Positions 8,797-18,306 of a DNA stretch of 64,000 bases are shown piece by piece. A model generated the notes under the pieces. It searched no databases. It was not told where the DNA came from and worked only from the letters and a program-made list of their open reading frames with translations. The first letter of the stretch is position 1; the number at the start of each line of letters is the position of its first letter. The DNA comes from Bacteroidia bacterium (lineage in GTDB: Bacteria > Bacteroidota > Bacteroidia > SpSt-205). Made by a program: the position numbers and the translations under genes. The DNA lies in contig JAOAHZ010000004.1 of the NCBI GenBank assembly GCA_026414975.1, forward strand, positions 1 through 64,000, given 5' to 3'.

Positions 8797-9483
8797 GTGC
8801 AAGGGCTCTGGATTATTCCTACGCCGATAGGTAACCTAAGAGACCTGACTCTCCGCAGCTTGGACACCTTACAACAGATGGATGTACTCTGGTGCGAGGA
8901 CACGCGCCAGAGCCTCAAGCTGCTTCGGCATTATTCTATTTCTCCCAAGCCGCTCCGCCCTTTTCATGCGGCAAACGAGCACAAAGCGGTGGAGCGGCTC
9001 TTTGCCGAAGCGATGGCGAACAACTGGAAAGTGGGACTGCTTACTGATAGTGGGATGCCTGGCTTATCAGACCCCGGTTTTCTTCCCATACGGGAAGCCC
9101 ATCGAAAGCAAGTCCCCGTGTATGTTTTACCTGGACCTACGGCTTTTTTGACTGCTTTGATTGCCAGTGGACTTCCCAGCGATCGGTTTGTATTTGAAGG
9201 ATTCTTCCCGCGAAAAGGACGTGATCGTTACATTCATGCTTTTCTTTCAGAAGAACGCACTACTATCTGGTACGAGTCGCCCCATCGGCTTATTCAAACT
9301 ATTGGGTATCTCAGGGACACCTTAGGCGGGAATCGATGGGCCTGTATCGCTCGAGAGCTTACCAAGCTCCACGAAGAAGTCCGACGCGGTACCTTAGCGG
9401 AGCTATATGCTTACTACGCGGCTCAGGTCCCGCGTGGAGAGGTGGTTATCGTGGTGGCTGGCGCTTCCTACAGAGAAGCCTAA
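8797..9483 (+). CDS. rsmI: 16S rRNA (cytidine-2'-O)-methyltransferase RsmI
   Basis: 228 residues. It would 2'-O-methylate C1402 of 16S rRNA using S-adenosylmethionine. The tetrapyrrole-methylase fold is seen in the glycine-rich N-terminus IPTPIGNLRDLTLRSLDTL, CEDTRQSLKLLRHY, GLLTDSGMPGLSDPG and VYVLPGPTAFLTALIASGLP, all family hallmarks. The start is a GTG ten bases after the Lrp/AsnC stop, so the two are probably co-transcribed. It is shorter than E. coli RsmI, as is common in Bacteroidota. Confidence 0.95.
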   Translation: MQGLWIIPTPIGNLRDLTLRSLDTLQQMDVLWCEDTRQSLKLLRHYSISPKPLRPFHAANEHKAVERLFAEAMANNWKVGLLTDSGMPGLSDPGFLPIREAHRKQVPVYVLPGPTAFLTALIASGLPSDRFVFEGFFPRKGRDRYIHAFLSEERTTIWYESPHRLIQTIGYLRDTLGGNRWACIARELTKLHEEVRRGTLAELYAYYAAQVPRGEVVIVVAGASYREA

Positions 9484-11053
9484 GCTCAGCGCTGGATTAG
9501 CTGGTATTTTGTTGGGATCAGCCTTTCCCCCTGTCTCTTTGCCAGGTGGCGTCTGGTTGGCCTTTCCCCTTTTGTGGGGATTAGCGCGCCATTCACGCCC
9601 CTATAGGTTACTGTACGCTGCCTTGCTGCTTTGGAACATCATAGGCTGCTATTGGCTGACCCTAACCGCTCTCAGCGCCCCAAACTGGACTGAGGCTCTG
9701 TTGAGCTTTGTCGCTGGGGCTGCGGCAATCTTAGCCAATCCCCTCCTCATGCTGTTGCCTTTTGGTATATGGAGGCTATTGCTGAGGTGGGTCTGCTATC
9801 GGAAAAGGCAGACCCACCTTGCTCTTCAGCCCTGGGATGCATTCTTATTTATACCCATTTGGGGGGCTTTTGAATACTTTCACTTCCGATGGGAACTTTC
9901 TTGGAGCTGGCTCAGCTTGGGTTTGGCTTGGAGTGAATGGCAGTACTGGCGCAATTTAGCCTCTCTATTAGGGACCACGGGGCTGTCTGCTTGGACTCTT
10001 GTAGGAGCTGCTTTCCTGTATAATCGCCGGTACGGTCTCTTTGGAGCATGGGTCTTTGTTTTTCCCCTCTTGTCTTTGGGACTTTTCCCCTCTGAGCGAA
10101 GGGTCTCTTCACGGGTCGTATACGCCATCCAACCGAATATAGACCCCTACGCTAAGTTTTCGGATTTTCCTCCGCAAGAGCAGGTGAAGCGGCTTTTATC
10201 TCTTCTACCAGAGCAGCCCCCAGCTGGAGCGATCATAGTCTTGCCCGAGACTGCTATTCCGACTGGCGTTAGTTTGGATAACTGGGTAGAAGAGCCCTTT
10301 CTGAAACCATTCTGGGGGTATGTTCGGAAACATCGAGTCAACCTTCTGATAGGTATCGTGGGATATCGCTACTTCCCGCCCGGCGTATCCTTGCCCCCTT
10401 CAGTTCATCCTTTACCTCAAGGAGGGGGCTATGAAGCCTACAATGCGGCTCTTCTCCTGCGCCCTGATACAGTTCAGGTGCATATCAAGTCGCGACTTGT
10501 ACCTTTTGTAGAGCGAGCTCCCTACTTAGAGGTGCTCTCTTTCCTAAAAAGGTGGCACATAGACTTAGGGGGTGGCTTCGGGCATTTTGGTAAGCCGGCG
10601 TATCAACGCCCTCTAACCCTCTACCCCGATGAGCTTCCTGTGGCGGTGGGCATATGTTATGAAAGTATTTTTATTCACGACCTGCGAAGTCGCCTGCCTG
10701 AGGAACCTTCTATTCTGGCTATCCTTACGAACGATGGCTGGTGGAAAAGAAGTTCGGGGTATTGGCAACATCTGGCCTACGGTCAGTTCACGGCGAGTGC
10801 TCTGGGGGTGCCGGCTGTTCGCAGCGCCAATACAGGTGTATCGGCTCTTATCAGCGCTTCTGGGGAGCGGCTAAGCCAGTTGGATTATGAGCGAATCGGC
10901 CTTGTACAGGGCACACTTTTTCCACAGAAACCTGCCACGGTTTATCATCGCTGGGGAGAGATAGGGTGGGTAGGTCTGAATACCTTTGCTTTCCTTCTAT
11001 GGTGGATGCTGCGGTGTCCTTACCGGCGCTCCTCTCTGCCATTCGTGGCGTAG
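9407..11053 (+). CDS. lnt: Apolipoprotein N-acyltransferase
   Basis: About 548 residues. Lnt adds the third acyl chain to lipoproteins at the inner membrane. The N-terminal half holds several hydrophobic segments. The C-terminal half is a carbon-nitrogen hydrolase domain with the catalytic Glu in IIVLPETAIP, the Lys in IKSRLVPFVERAPY and the Cys in VGICYESIF, plus LTNDGWW. The start is uncertain: the ATG at 9407 overlaps rsmI by 77 bases, and a GTG at 9434 is an alternative. Translation is presumably coupled to rsmI. Confidence 0.92.
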   Translation: MLTTRLRSRVERWLSWWLALPTEKPKLSAGLAGILLGSAFPPVSLPGGVWLAFPLLWGLARHSRPYRLLYAALLLWNIIGCYWLTLTALSAPNWTEALLSFVAGAAAILANPLLMLLPFGIWRLLLRWVCYRKRQTHLALQPWDAFLFIPIWGAFEYFHFRWELSWSWLSLGLAWSEWQYWRNLASLLGTTGLSAWTLVGAAFLYNRRYGLFGAWVFVFPLLSLGLFPSERRVSSRVVYAIQPNIDPYAKFSDFPPQEQVKRLLSLLPEQPPAGAIIVLPETAIPTGVSLDNWVEEPFLKPFWGYVRKHRVNLLIGIVGYRYFPPGVSLPPSVHPLPQGGGYEAYNAALLLRPDTVQVHIKSRLVPFVERAPYLEVLSFLKRWHIDLGGGFGHFGKPAYQRPLTLYPDELPVAVGICYESIFIHDLRSRLPEEPSILAILTNDGWWKRSSGYWQHLAYGQFTASALGVPAVRSANTGVSALISASGERLSQLDYERIGLVQGTLFPQKPATVYHRWGEIGWVGLNTFAFLLWWMLRCPYRRSSLPFVA

Positions 11054-11796
11054 GGACTTACCTTCGGGATGAGTTTCAGCGTTTCAGCCGTTCGGATACG
11101 GAGTACAAGACAGCCCGAGATCCAGTCTCTTATGTAGATCGTCGGGCCGAGGAACTCCTTCAAGAGCGCTGTGCTCGTTTGCTTCCAGAGGCAGGTTTTA
11201 TCTTAGAGGAAAGGGGTGGAAGCGACTCAGATAAAGACTTTGTCTGGGTTATAGACCCCTTAGATGGGACTAAAAACTTTGTCCACGGCATACCTCTCTT
11301 TGGGATCAGCGTGGCGCTTCTGTACCAGAGGACCCCGATCGTAGGCGTGGTCTATGCTGTACCCCAAGATGAGATATTTTGGGCTGTGAAAGGAGCAGGA
11401 GCTTTTCGGGGTACGGACCCTCTTCGCGTGAGCGAGACGACCGATCCAGATAAGATACTGGTGGTTACAGGTTTCATGTACAAGGATCGGGTGCGGGCTG
11501 AGAAGTACTTTCTGGCGCTTAGTGAAGTTATGCGACGCTTTGGGGGGCTGCGGCGTTTAGGGTCAGCGGCTTTAGACTTGGCTTATGTGGCTGCGGGGCG
11601 CATGGATGTATTTTTTGAAATGGACCTGAATCCGTGGGACGTAGCCGCGGGCTCTCTCTTAGTGCAAGAAGCAGGAGGGCGCGTTACAGACTTCTCTGGC
11701 GGAGATAAATATCTCTTTCACCATACTATCCTTGCTGGAAGCCCCTGGGCTCATCAAGCTGTCTTAGAAGTACTTGAACAGGTAGAACTGCGGTAA
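10999..11796 (+). CDS. Inositol monophosphatase family protein
   Basis: 265 residues from the ATG at 10999, which overlaps the end of lnt; a GTG follows at 11002. The metal-binding motifs of the family are present: the acidic ILEERGG near residue 65, WVIDPLDGTKNFVHG near 80-95, and PWDVAAGSLLVQEAGG near 200. Such enzymes (SuhB/CysQ-like) hydrolyse inositol phosphate or 3'-phosphoadenosine phosphates; which one is not visible here. A TACCTTTG sequence at 10981-10988 within lnt lies ten bases before the ATG and could be a promoter. Confidence 0.9.
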   Translation: MVDAAVSLPALLSAIRGVGTYLRDEFQRFSRSDTEYKTARDPVSYVDRRAEELLQERCARLLPEAGFILEERGGSDSDKDFVWVIDPLDGTKNFVHGIPLFGISVALLYQRTPIVGVVYAVPQDEIFWAVKGAGAFRGTDPLRVSETTDPDKILVVTGFMYKDRVRAEKYFLALSEVMRRFGGLRRLGSAALDLAYVAAGRMDVFFEMDLNPWDVAAGSLLVQEAGGRVTDFSGGDKYLFHHTILAGSPWAHQAVLEVLEQVELR

Positions 11797-11886
11797 TCTG
11801 CTAAGTTTATTTCTGATGCTATAGGGGCTTCTTGGGTAGGCGTGTCCTGGGTAGCGATGCATCAGGGCATGAAAATGCTGCGAGGC

Positions 11887-13770
11887 TTATTCCATTTCCT
11901 CGGGGCGTCCAATCACTGGGTTGAACTCTACTCGGCGATTTAAGAATCGGTGGTAAGGGGTATCGTTAGGTACCATAGGTTGGTCCTCGCCGTAGCCCTT
12001 CACGCGAAGCCGTTGTGGGGCGATGCCACGCTCCCTTAGGTAACCTTGGGCCGTGTTAGCGCGGCGTTCTGAAAGCCTCTGGTTGTACTCTCGGGTGCCA
12101 ATGCTATCTGTATGTCCCGCTACTTCTATAATGAGGGTCGGGTAGGCTTCCAAAATACGCACCACGCTATCTAACGCCGGCGGAGCTTCCGTCCGTAAAT
12201 CGTACCTATCAAAGTTGAAATGAATCCGTGGCAGCCGAATTCGCTTGAGTTCTTCGTTTGAGATCATAGGTATGTCTTGAACGGCATTACCTGCCTTGGG
12301 AATGGTGATAGGCTGAACATACTGCGCATATCCATCGGCGTAAGCATAGAGCAGATATTCTCCTGCATCGGGTTTCTTGTCAGAAAAGCTACCGTCTTTG
12401 TCTGACTTGAGCGTGAGCGGTTCGGTGCCAGATTGGGGCTTCAGTACGACCACTACGGGAACAGGCTGACGAGTTCGGACATCGTAGGCTTTTCCGGAGA
12501 AGGTATAAACTTCGGGTGTTGGGGGAGGGGGTGGGGGAGGAGGCAGGATTTCTCTGACAATCAAATAGAGGTCCATTTTACCCTGCCCACCCATACGATT
12601 GGAGGAAAGATAGATAGAATCAGGGTGGGTAAGGAAGACATAGCTGTCGTGGGCAGGGGAGTTGAAGGGGCGGGGTAGGCGTTTCGGAGGTCCCCATCCT
12701 CCACCGGGTTGGCGGATACTGTAGAAGATATCGTATCCTCCCATGGATGAAGGGCCATCGTGTACAAAGAATAGCGTATCCCCAAAGACAAAAGGTGCAT
12801 CTTCGTTGTAGGGTGTGTTGAGGGAGGAGAGATTCTCGGGCTTAGAAAACTTTCCATCGGGCAGGCGGCGGGTGATCCAGAGGTCTTCTCCCCCCTTGGT
12901 ACCCTTGCGATCGGAGCTAAATATAATATCGCCTGTCTTAGGGTCTTCGCATATAGCGTCCTCACATCCTCGGCGTGAGTTGGGGAAATTTTTCCAGTAG
13001 AGGGGCTGACTCCATCCATCTCCACGAGGATAGGCTATGTAAAAATCGCCTCGGCGACGAGATGAGCGATAAACTATAAGGGTGTCCCTGAGGAAGCCAG
13101 CTATGCCTTCATGCTTTTTTGAGAAAAATCCTATGGGCTTGGCCTCTTTTGAGCCGGGTTCAGTCCAGTATAAAGCCTCGTGTGGAAGCTGGTCGGCTGG
13201 GTCATACCCCCTTCTAGGATCCCTCCGAGTGATGAAATAAAGGCGTCCTTTGTGTATAAATAAGGAGTACTCAGGCTCTGGGGTGTTGATATCCTTGAGA
13301 TTGTAGGCTACCCACCGAAAACCTTCGGACTGGGCATCCCGAGCTTCTTTGAGCTGTTTGGCATAAGCTAAGTACAGACTTAGTAGAGACAACGAATCGG
13401 GATACTTGACCTGACTCAGAGCTAAGTTGAAGCATTCCATCGCTAAGGAGGCATTCTCTCGCTCCAGATTGAGCCGACCATATTCGGTGAGGAAAGGATG
13501 GTCAGCTTCTGATAACTTCATTTGGCTGAAAGCTCGTTCATATAAGGCAAAAGCTCGGTCAGCTTCCCCTAAGTGGTAATAACTACTGGCATAGCAAAGT
13601 AGGGCCTTTGGAGAAAGGTTGTCGGGATTGGGGTTGTCCTTTGCTAAGGTCTGGTAGTCTCCTCGATAGTACAGTCGTTCTATGGAGCGGATGGATCGCT
13701 GTCCAAAAGCGAGGCAGGAAGCTGCCATCCAGACCGCCACAACTAAATAAGCATGAGATAAACTCTTCAT
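11887..13770 (-). CDS. PorE-like T9SS component (TPR, beta-propeller, OmpA)
   Basis: 627 residues from the ATG at 13770. Order: signal peptide (ending SCLAFGQ), TPR-like helices (about 25-150), PD40/WD40-like propeller blades (about 160-410, e.g. GDIIFSSDRKGTKGGEDLW and SIYLSSNRMGGQGKMDLYL), a polyproline linker, a carboxypeptidase-regulatory-like domain, and a C-terminal OmpA peptidoglycan-binding domain (VAGHTDSIGTREYNQRLSER). This domain order matches PorE, which anchors the type IX secretion machine to peptidoglycan. The start is set by the TATATTTG box five bases upstream; the longer reading from 13800 would include the promoter. It is divergent from a heptosyltransferase. Confidence 0.85.
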   Translation of the reverse strand: MKSLSHAYLVVAVWMAASCLAFGQRSIRSIERLYYRGDYQTLAKDNPNPDNLSPKALLCYASSYYHLGEADRAFALYERAFSQMKLSEADHPFLTEYGRLNLERENASLAMECFNLALSQVKYPDSLSLLSLYLAYAKQLKEARDAQSEGFRWVAYNLKDINTPEPEYSLFIHKGRLYFITRRDPRRGYDPADQLPHEALYWTEPGSKEAKPIGFFSKKHEGIAGFLRDTLIVYRSSRRRGDFYIAYPRGDGWSQPLYWKNFPNSRRGCEDAICEDPKTGDIIFSSDRKGTKGGEDLWITRRLPDGKFSKPENLSSLNTPYNEDAPFVFGDTLFFVHDGPSSMGGYDIFYSIRQPGGGWGPPKRLPRPFNSPAHDSYVFLTHPDSIYLSSNRMGGQGKMDLYLIVREILPPPPPPPPTPEVYTFSGKAYDVRTRQPVPVVVVLKPQSGTEPLTLKSDKDGSFSDKKPDAGEYLLYAYADGYAQYVQPITIPKAGNAVQDIPMISNEELKRIRLPRIHFNFDRYDLRTEAPPALDSVVRILEAYPTLIIEVAGHTDSIGTREYNQRLSERRANTAQGYLRERGIAPQRLRVKGYGEDQPMVPNDTPYHRFLNRRVEFNPVIGRPEEME

Positions 13771-13775
13771 CTGGG

Positions 13776-13783
13776 CAAATATA
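13776..13783 (-). promoter_or_regulatory. porE-like -7 box TATATTTG
   Basis: TATATTTG on the minus strand, five bases before the ATG at 13770. It lies back to back with the heptosyltransferase box, only five bases apart. Confidence 0.75.
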
Positions 13784-13788
13784 CGCCT

Positions 13789-13796
13789 CATCTTTG
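13789..13796 (+). promoter_or_regulatory. Heptosyltransferase -7 box CATCTTTG
   Basis: CATCTTTG, one mismatch from TAnnTTTG, six bases before the ATG at 13803. The start codons of the divergent genes are only 32 bases apart, so both promoters must share this interval. Confidence 0.55.
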
Positions 13797-13802
13797 TCAC
13801 GT

Positions 13803-14786
13803 ATGCGATTTCTTTTTGTCAGGCTCAGTAGCATGGGGGATGTTGTACTAACGACACCTCTTATTCGAGCCCTACATCAGCGATTCCCAGAAGCGAAGCT
13901 GCACTTTATGACCCGAGCTCCGTATGGCGACCTGGTTCGATATCATCCATACTTAGAAGCGATACACGAATGGCCTCCTTCGGCAGAAGTACGACTATGG
14001 CATTGGACTGGAGTGATCGATCTCCAAAAAAGTCTCCGTACTCTAACTCTCCGCTGGAGATTACGCTACGAGCGGTTTAGTACTTTCCCTAAGAAAAACC
14101 TTCAAAAATGGCTTATGGTTCGCTTCAAGCGTGTGATACCTCTGTCCCACATTGTAGAACGGTACGGCATGGCTTTGCGACCATGGGGCATTTTACCTGA
14201 GACTTTAGGGCCGCTGGAGGTTTATATTCCAGAGTCCATCCGAGCTAAACTCCGTCATGAAATGGCTGCTCTCCAGACAACGCATCCCTGGATAGCAGTG
14301 GGACTGGGGGGGACTTATAGGACCAAGCGATGGCTCATACCGTATTACGAGATTCTATTGAGTCGGCTTAAGCTACCTGTAGTACTTCTCGGAGGTAATT
14401 CGGAAGCCTCCGAAGCTCACGAGTTAGCCACCCGTCTTTCCGTTCCTGTGATTGTAGGAGCTGGTCGTTTTTCTCTTTTGGAGACAGCTGCGGCTATCCA
14501 ACTCTCTGACTACCTTATCACCCATGATACAGGCACAGCGCATTTGGGTGCAGCTATGCAGACCCCCACCGCCGTCATATGGGGTAATACCGTACCTGAG
14601 TTTGGCATGACGCCATGGAAGGTCCGACATGTAAATATAGAGCTGGAGTATCTAAGGTGTCGTCCTTGCAGCAAGTTGGGCTTTGATCGCTGCCCTCAGG
14701 GACACCATGACTGTATTCGGGCTCTAACGCCCGATTATGTAGAGGAGCAGCTTCGGCACGCTTTTCATATCAGTCGTTTAGCGTAA
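13803..14786 (+). CDS. ADP-heptose:LPS heptosyltransferase family (GT9)
   Basis: 327 residues. It opens with MRFLFVRLSSMGDVVLTTPL, typical of WaaF/WaaC-type GT9 enzymes that add heptose to the lipopolysaccharide core. The C-terminal domain carries VGLGGTYRTKRW, VVLLGGNSEASEAHELA and ITHDTGTAHLGAAMQTPTAV, the nucleotide-sugar binding region. The ATG at 13803 is preferred over a long in-frame extension because the promoter and the divergent gene occupy that extension. Together with rfaE2 at 25832 it points to heptose-containing LPS. Confidence 0.9.
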   Translation: MRFLFVRLSSMGDVVLTTPLIRALHQRFPEAKLHFMTRAPYGDLVRYHPYLEAIHEWPPSAEVRLWHWTGVIDLQKSLRTLTLRWRLRYERFSTFPKKNLQKWLMVRFKRVIPLSHIVERYGMALRPWGILPETLGPLEVYIPESIRAKLRHEMAALQTTHPWIAVGLGGTYRTKRWLIPYYEILLSRLKLPVVLLGGNSEASEAHELATRLSVPVIVGAGRFSLLETAAAIQLSDYLITHDTGTAHLGAAMQTPTAVIWGNTVPEFGMTPWKVRHVNIELEYLRCRPCSKLGFDRCPQGHHDCIRALTPDYVEEQLRHAFHISRLA

Positions 14787-14791
14787 GTTTG
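14784..14791 (+). promoter_or_regulatory. atpF -7 box TAAGTTTG
   Basis: TAAGTTTG begins with the TAA stop codon of the heptosyltransferase and lies nine bases before the atpF ATG. The ATP synthase cluster could therefore be transcribed on its own. Confidence 0.5.
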
Positions 14792-14800
14792 CGCCGTCGT

Positions 14801-15295
14801 ATGGAACTTGTCCTGCCCCAGTTTGGGCTATTCTTCTGGAGTGCTGTCATATTCTTTATCTTTCTTTGGCTTCTGAGTAAATATGCCTGGAAGCCGCTCT
14901 TAGCTGCGCTGGATGCCCGTGAGAAACGGATTGCCGAGGCGCTCACTGCGGCAGAGAAGGCTCGAGCTGAAGTAGAATTCCTTCGCGCTCAGCAGGAGAA
15001 GCTCCAAATGGAAGCATCTCAAGAGCGGGAGCGCATCTTGGCTCAAGCCCAGAAGATGCGTGATGAAATAATAGAAAATGCCAGAGCTGAGGCTCGTAAG
15101 CAAGCAGAAGGGATTCTCTGGGCAGCTCAGCAGCAGATTCAACAGCAGCGAGACCGACTCCTCACGGAAATGCGTACTTATGCCGTACAACTATCTCTGC
15201 GTATAGCCCAGCAAATCTTAGAAGAGCACTTCAAAGATGAAGATAAGGCCCGAGCTTACGCTGAGAAGCTCGCCTCTGAAATTCGTCTCAACTGA
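14801..15295 (+). CDS. atpF: ATP synthase F0 subunit b
   Basis: 164 residues from the ATG at 14801. One membrane helix (FGLFFWSAVIFFIFLWLL) is followed by KYAWKPLLAALDAREKRI and a long alanine/glutamate/glutamine-rich coiled coil (about 30-150), the classic peripheral stalk of F-type ATP synthase. The stop overlaps the atpH start by one base (TGATG). The c and a subunit genes are not upstream; a heptosyltransferase is. Confidence 0.95.
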   Translation: MELVLPQFGLFFWSAVIFFIFLWLLSKYAWKPLLAALDAREKRIAEALTAAEKARAEVEFLRAQQEKLQMEASQERERILAQAQKMRDEIIENARAEARKQAEGILWAAQQQIQQQRDRLLTEMRTYAVQLSLRIAQQILEEHFKDEDKARAYAEKLASEIRLN

Positions 15296-15837
15296 TGAGC
15301 CCCCGTACAGTTGCTCAGCGGTACGCTAAGGCTCTCTTTGACTTGGCTTTGCGTCAGGGGCAGGTAGATCAGCTTTATGCAGAGCTTGATCAGCTTCTGC
15401 GTCTTTACCAAGAGTCTCGTCTCTTTCGTACCATCGTGGAAAGCCCTATCCACCGAAGTCAGCAGAAGATAGGCTGGTTGCGATCGGTTTTAGAGCCGGC
15501 GATATCTCCCTTGCTTTGGACGTTCATCCAATTGCTTATTCGCCGAGGGCGAGAGGCCCTGCTGAACGAGACCTGTGAAGCCTTCATAGAGCTTTACGAT
15601 GCGTATCAGCGTCGTCTACGGGCGGTTGTGCGTACGGCTCATTCGCTTTCGGACACAGCTCGGGCTCTGCTGTCAGAGCGTTTGCGAGCGGTATTTTCCG
15701 CTGAGACAGTCCTTCTCTCCGAGGAGGTAGACCCTCGTCTCATAGGAGGGTTTATCGTGGAGGTCGGTACTCGCGCCGCCGACTTGAGCGTGCGTGGGCG
15801 CCTCGGTGACATTCAAAAGAAACTCCTTCAAGCCTAA
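15295..15837 (+). CDS. atpH: ATP synthase F1 subunit delta
   Basis: 180 residues. OSCP/delta family, which links the F1 head to the b-subunit stalk. Recognisable features are the N-terminal [13 protein letters not shown], a helical N-terminal domain, and the C-terminal [26 protein letters not shown]. It sits between atpF (one-base overlap) and atpA (five-base gap). Confidence 0.95.
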   Translation: MSPRTVAQRYAKALFDLALRQGQVDQLYAELDQLLRLYQESRLFRTIVESPIHRSQQKIGWLRSVLEPAISPLLWTFIQLLIRRGREALLNETCEAFIELYDAYQRRLRAVVRTAHSLSDTARALLSERLRAVFSAETVLLSEEVDPRLIGGFIVEVGTRAADLSVRGRLGDIQKKLLQA

Positions 15838-15842
15838 CCTAT

Positions 15843-17438
15843 ATGAAAGCCATAACGGATTTGCGTCCAGATGAAGTAACAGCTCTCTTGGAGCAGCAGC
15901 TTGCTGGTGAGCTCTCAGCTAAGGAGCTGGAGGAAATCGGGATAGTCCTTCAGGTGGGGGATGGTATCGCTCGGATATACGGCCTCACAGAGGTTGAAGC
16001 GGGAGAAATGATAGAGTTCGCTGGCGGCACTAAGGGGATCGTGTTGAACTTAGAGGAGGATAATGTCGGCGCTGTCATCATGGGCAGTTCCAGCTCGGTT
16101 CATGAGGGGGATCGAGTGAAACGACTTCATCGCACCGCTTCTATCTTAGTGAGTGAGAAGATGTTGGGTCGAGTTATCAATCCCTTAGGAGAACCTTTAG
16201 ACGGAAAGGGTCCGATAGAGGGGCCTTTCTACGAGTCGCCCTACGAGCGTAAAGCGCCAGGTGTGATATTTCGTCGTCCCGTGCATCAACCTCTTCAGAC
16301 AGGAATCAAGGCCATAGATGCCATGATTCCGATTGGGCGCGGACAGCGGGAGCTTATTATCGGCGATCGTTCTACGGGTAAAACAGCCGTTGCCCTAGAT
16401 ACTATCATCAATCAGCGGGAAAACTACGAGAAAGGGGATCCCGTGTATTGTATTTATGTGGCTTGCGGACAGAAAGCTTCCACCATCGCTCAAACTGTGG
16501 CTGTGTTGGAAAAGTACGGAGCAATGGATTACACGGTAGTGATAGCTGCTTCAGCCTCGGACCCGGCGCCCCTAATTTTTCTGGCTCCTTTCGCGGGTGC
16601 AGCGATAGGAGAATACTTCCGAGATTCGGGGCGTCATGCTCTCGTGGTCTACGATGATCTTTCTAAACAGGCGGCTGCCTATCGTGAAGTATCGCTCCTT
16701 CTGCGTCGTCCGCCAGGACGAGAGGCTTACCCCGGCGATATTTTCTACCTTCATTCGCGACTTTTAGAGCGAGCCGCTAAGATTATAGACTCCGATGAGG
16801 TTGCCCGCCAGATGAATAATCTCCCCGAGAGCTTCAAGCCTATTGTGAAAGGCGGTGGTTCGCTCACTGCCCTGCCTATCATAGAGACTCAGGCTGGAGA
16901 TGTCGCAGCTTACATCCCCACAAATGTCATTTCAATCACGGATGGTCAGATTTACTTAGAGCCCAACCTATTCAATGCAGGGGTTCGCCCTGCTATCAAT
17001 GTGGGTATCTCGGTCTCCCGAGTGGGGGGAGCTGCTCAGATTAAGCCGATGAAGCGGGTCGCTGGACGCCTCAAGTTAGAGTTGGCTCAATACCGAGAAC
17101 TGGAGGCCTTTGCGAAGTTTGGTTCGGATTTAGACCCCGCTACACTGCGCCAGATAGAGCGAGGACGGCGCCTTGTGGAGCTTCTCAAACAGCCTCAATA
17201 TCAGACCGTCAAGGTGGAGCATCAGGTAGCTTCCATCTTCGCTGGTACCCGTGGGCTTTTAGATAAGCTGCCTGTGGAAAAAGTGCGAGAGTTTGAAGCT
17301 CAGTACATTCGTCTTTTAGAAGCCGCTTACAAGCCCCTATTGGAGAAGATTCGTCAGGGCCAGTTAGACGAGGCGATGGAGGCGGAGTTAGAAAAGGCCG
17401 CCAAAGAGGTCTTGGCTGGCATGGGCATTAAGGCTTAG
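15843..17438 (+). CDS. atpA: ATP synthase F1 subunit alpha
   Basis: 531 residues. Non-catalytic nucleotide-binding subunit of the F1 hexamer. Walker [12 protein letters not shown] is near residue 175, followed by [21 protein letters not shown] and the family signature [14 protein letters not shown]. The N-terminal beta-barrel domain and C-terminal helical domain are intact. The length is slightly above E. coli AtpA (513). It is followed by atpG; the beta and epsilon genes are not in the window. Confidence 0.98.
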   Translation: MKAITDLRPDEVTALLEQQLAGELSAKELEEIGIVLQVGDGIARIYGLTEVEAGEMIEFAGGTKGIVLNLEEDNVGAVIMGSSSSVHEGDRVKRLHRTASILVSEKMLGRVINPLGEPLDGKGPIEGPFYESPYERKAPGVIFRRPVHQPLQTGIKAIDAMIPIGRGQRELIIGDRSTGKTAVALDTIINQRENYEKGDPVYCIYVACGQKASTIAQTVAVLEKYGAMDYTVVIAASASDPAPLIFLAPFAGAAIGEYFRDSGRHALVVYDDLSKQAAAYREVSLLLRRPPGREAYPGDIFYLHSRLLERAAKIIDSDEVARQMNNLPESFKPIVKGGGSLTALPIIETQAGDVAAYIPTNVISITDGQIYLEPNLFNAGVRPAINVGISVSRVGGAAQIKPMKRVAGRLKLELAQYRELEAFAKFGSDLDPATLRQIERGRRLVELLKQPQYQTVKVEHQVASIFAGTRGLLDKLPVEKVREFEAQYIRLLEAAYKPLLEKIRQGQLDEAMEAELEKAAKEVLAGMGIKA

Positions 17439-17442
17439 GGGT

Positions 17443-18291
17443 ATGTCATCGGGCAAGTTACGAGAGCTGCGGGGACGGATTCGCAGCATCCTTTCTATCC
17501 AGCAGACCACGCGGGCTATGCGTATGATAGCCGCCGTGAAGCTCCGCAAATCCCAAGACCGTCTCATCCGTCTGCGTCCCTATCGTCATCAAAGTGAAGC
17601 TTTGCTGAAGCTTCTTCTCTCTCAACTGGAGGAGCCTCACTTTTATCAGCGACCCTCAAAGGCCTCCTCTACGATGTATGTCATTCTCTCATCCAGTCGG
17701 GGGCTGTGCGGAGCTTTCAATAGCGGTCTCTTGCGCTGGCTTCTGCCCCAGTTACCTGAGCCTAAGTCAGCAAGTCTTTTGATCTTAGGGAAAAAAGCCT
17801 ACGAAGTTCTCCGTCGCTCCGCCTATTCTATTGAGTACAAGGACCTCTTTGGTGGGCGGGATATTTCCGTAGAGGAGGTTCAGTCTGTGGCGCAACAACT
17901 TGTGCAGCGATTCACTGCTGGATCGGTTCAGCGTATTCTGCTGGTATATAATCGCTTTGGAGGCGTCGGGAAATCCATTCCAACCTTAGAAACGCTTTTG
18001 CCGCTTCCACCTTCGGAGAAACCCGAGACGCGCCCTTGGATTCTTGAGCCTTCCTTAGAAGCCCTGATTGATAGCTTTGTGCCTTTTTACATTGAAACGG
18101 CTCTCCTTGCGGCTGTATATGAGTCTATCACAGCTGAACATGCGGCCCGCATGGTTGCTATGCAGGCAGCCAGTGATAATGCAGAAGAGCTCCTTCGCAC
18201 TCTTCGGCTCCAATACAATAAGGCCCGTCAAGCATCCATCACTAAAGAACTTTTAGAGATTGTGGCTGGTGCCGAAGCCCTCAAAGGCTGA
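17443..18291 (+). CDS. atpG: ATP synthase F1 subunit gamma
   Basis: 282 residues. Central rotor stalk. The N-terminal helix (LRELRGRIRSILSIQQTTRAMRMIAAVKLRK) and the C-terminal helix (MVAMQAASDNAEELLRTLRLQYNKARQASITKELLEIVAGAEAL) that form the coiled-coil shaft are both clear. Four bases follow atpA. It is the last ATP synthase gene of this cluster. Confidence 0.97.
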   Translation: MSSGKLRELRGRIRSILSIQQTTRAMRMIAAVKLRKSQDRLIRLRPYRHQSEALLKLLLSQLEEPHFYQRPSKASSTMYVILSSSRGLCGAFNSGLLRWLLPQLPEPKSASLLILGKKAYEVLRRSAYSIEYKDLFGGRDISVEEVQSVAQQLVQRFTAGSVQRILLVYNRFGGVGKSIPTLETLLPLPPSEKPETRPWILEPSLEALIDSFVPFYIETALLAAVYESITAEHAARMVAMQAASDNAEELLRTLRLQYNKARQASITKELLEIVAGAEALKG

Positions 18292-18306
18292 TCCCGCTGC
18301 TTAGCT

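Noticed and set aside
10981-10988. TACCTTTG inside lnt as the promoter of the inositol-phosphatase gene
   Set aside because: The gap to the ATG is ten bases and it lies in coding sequence, so chance cannot be excluded; it is only mentioned in the gene entry.
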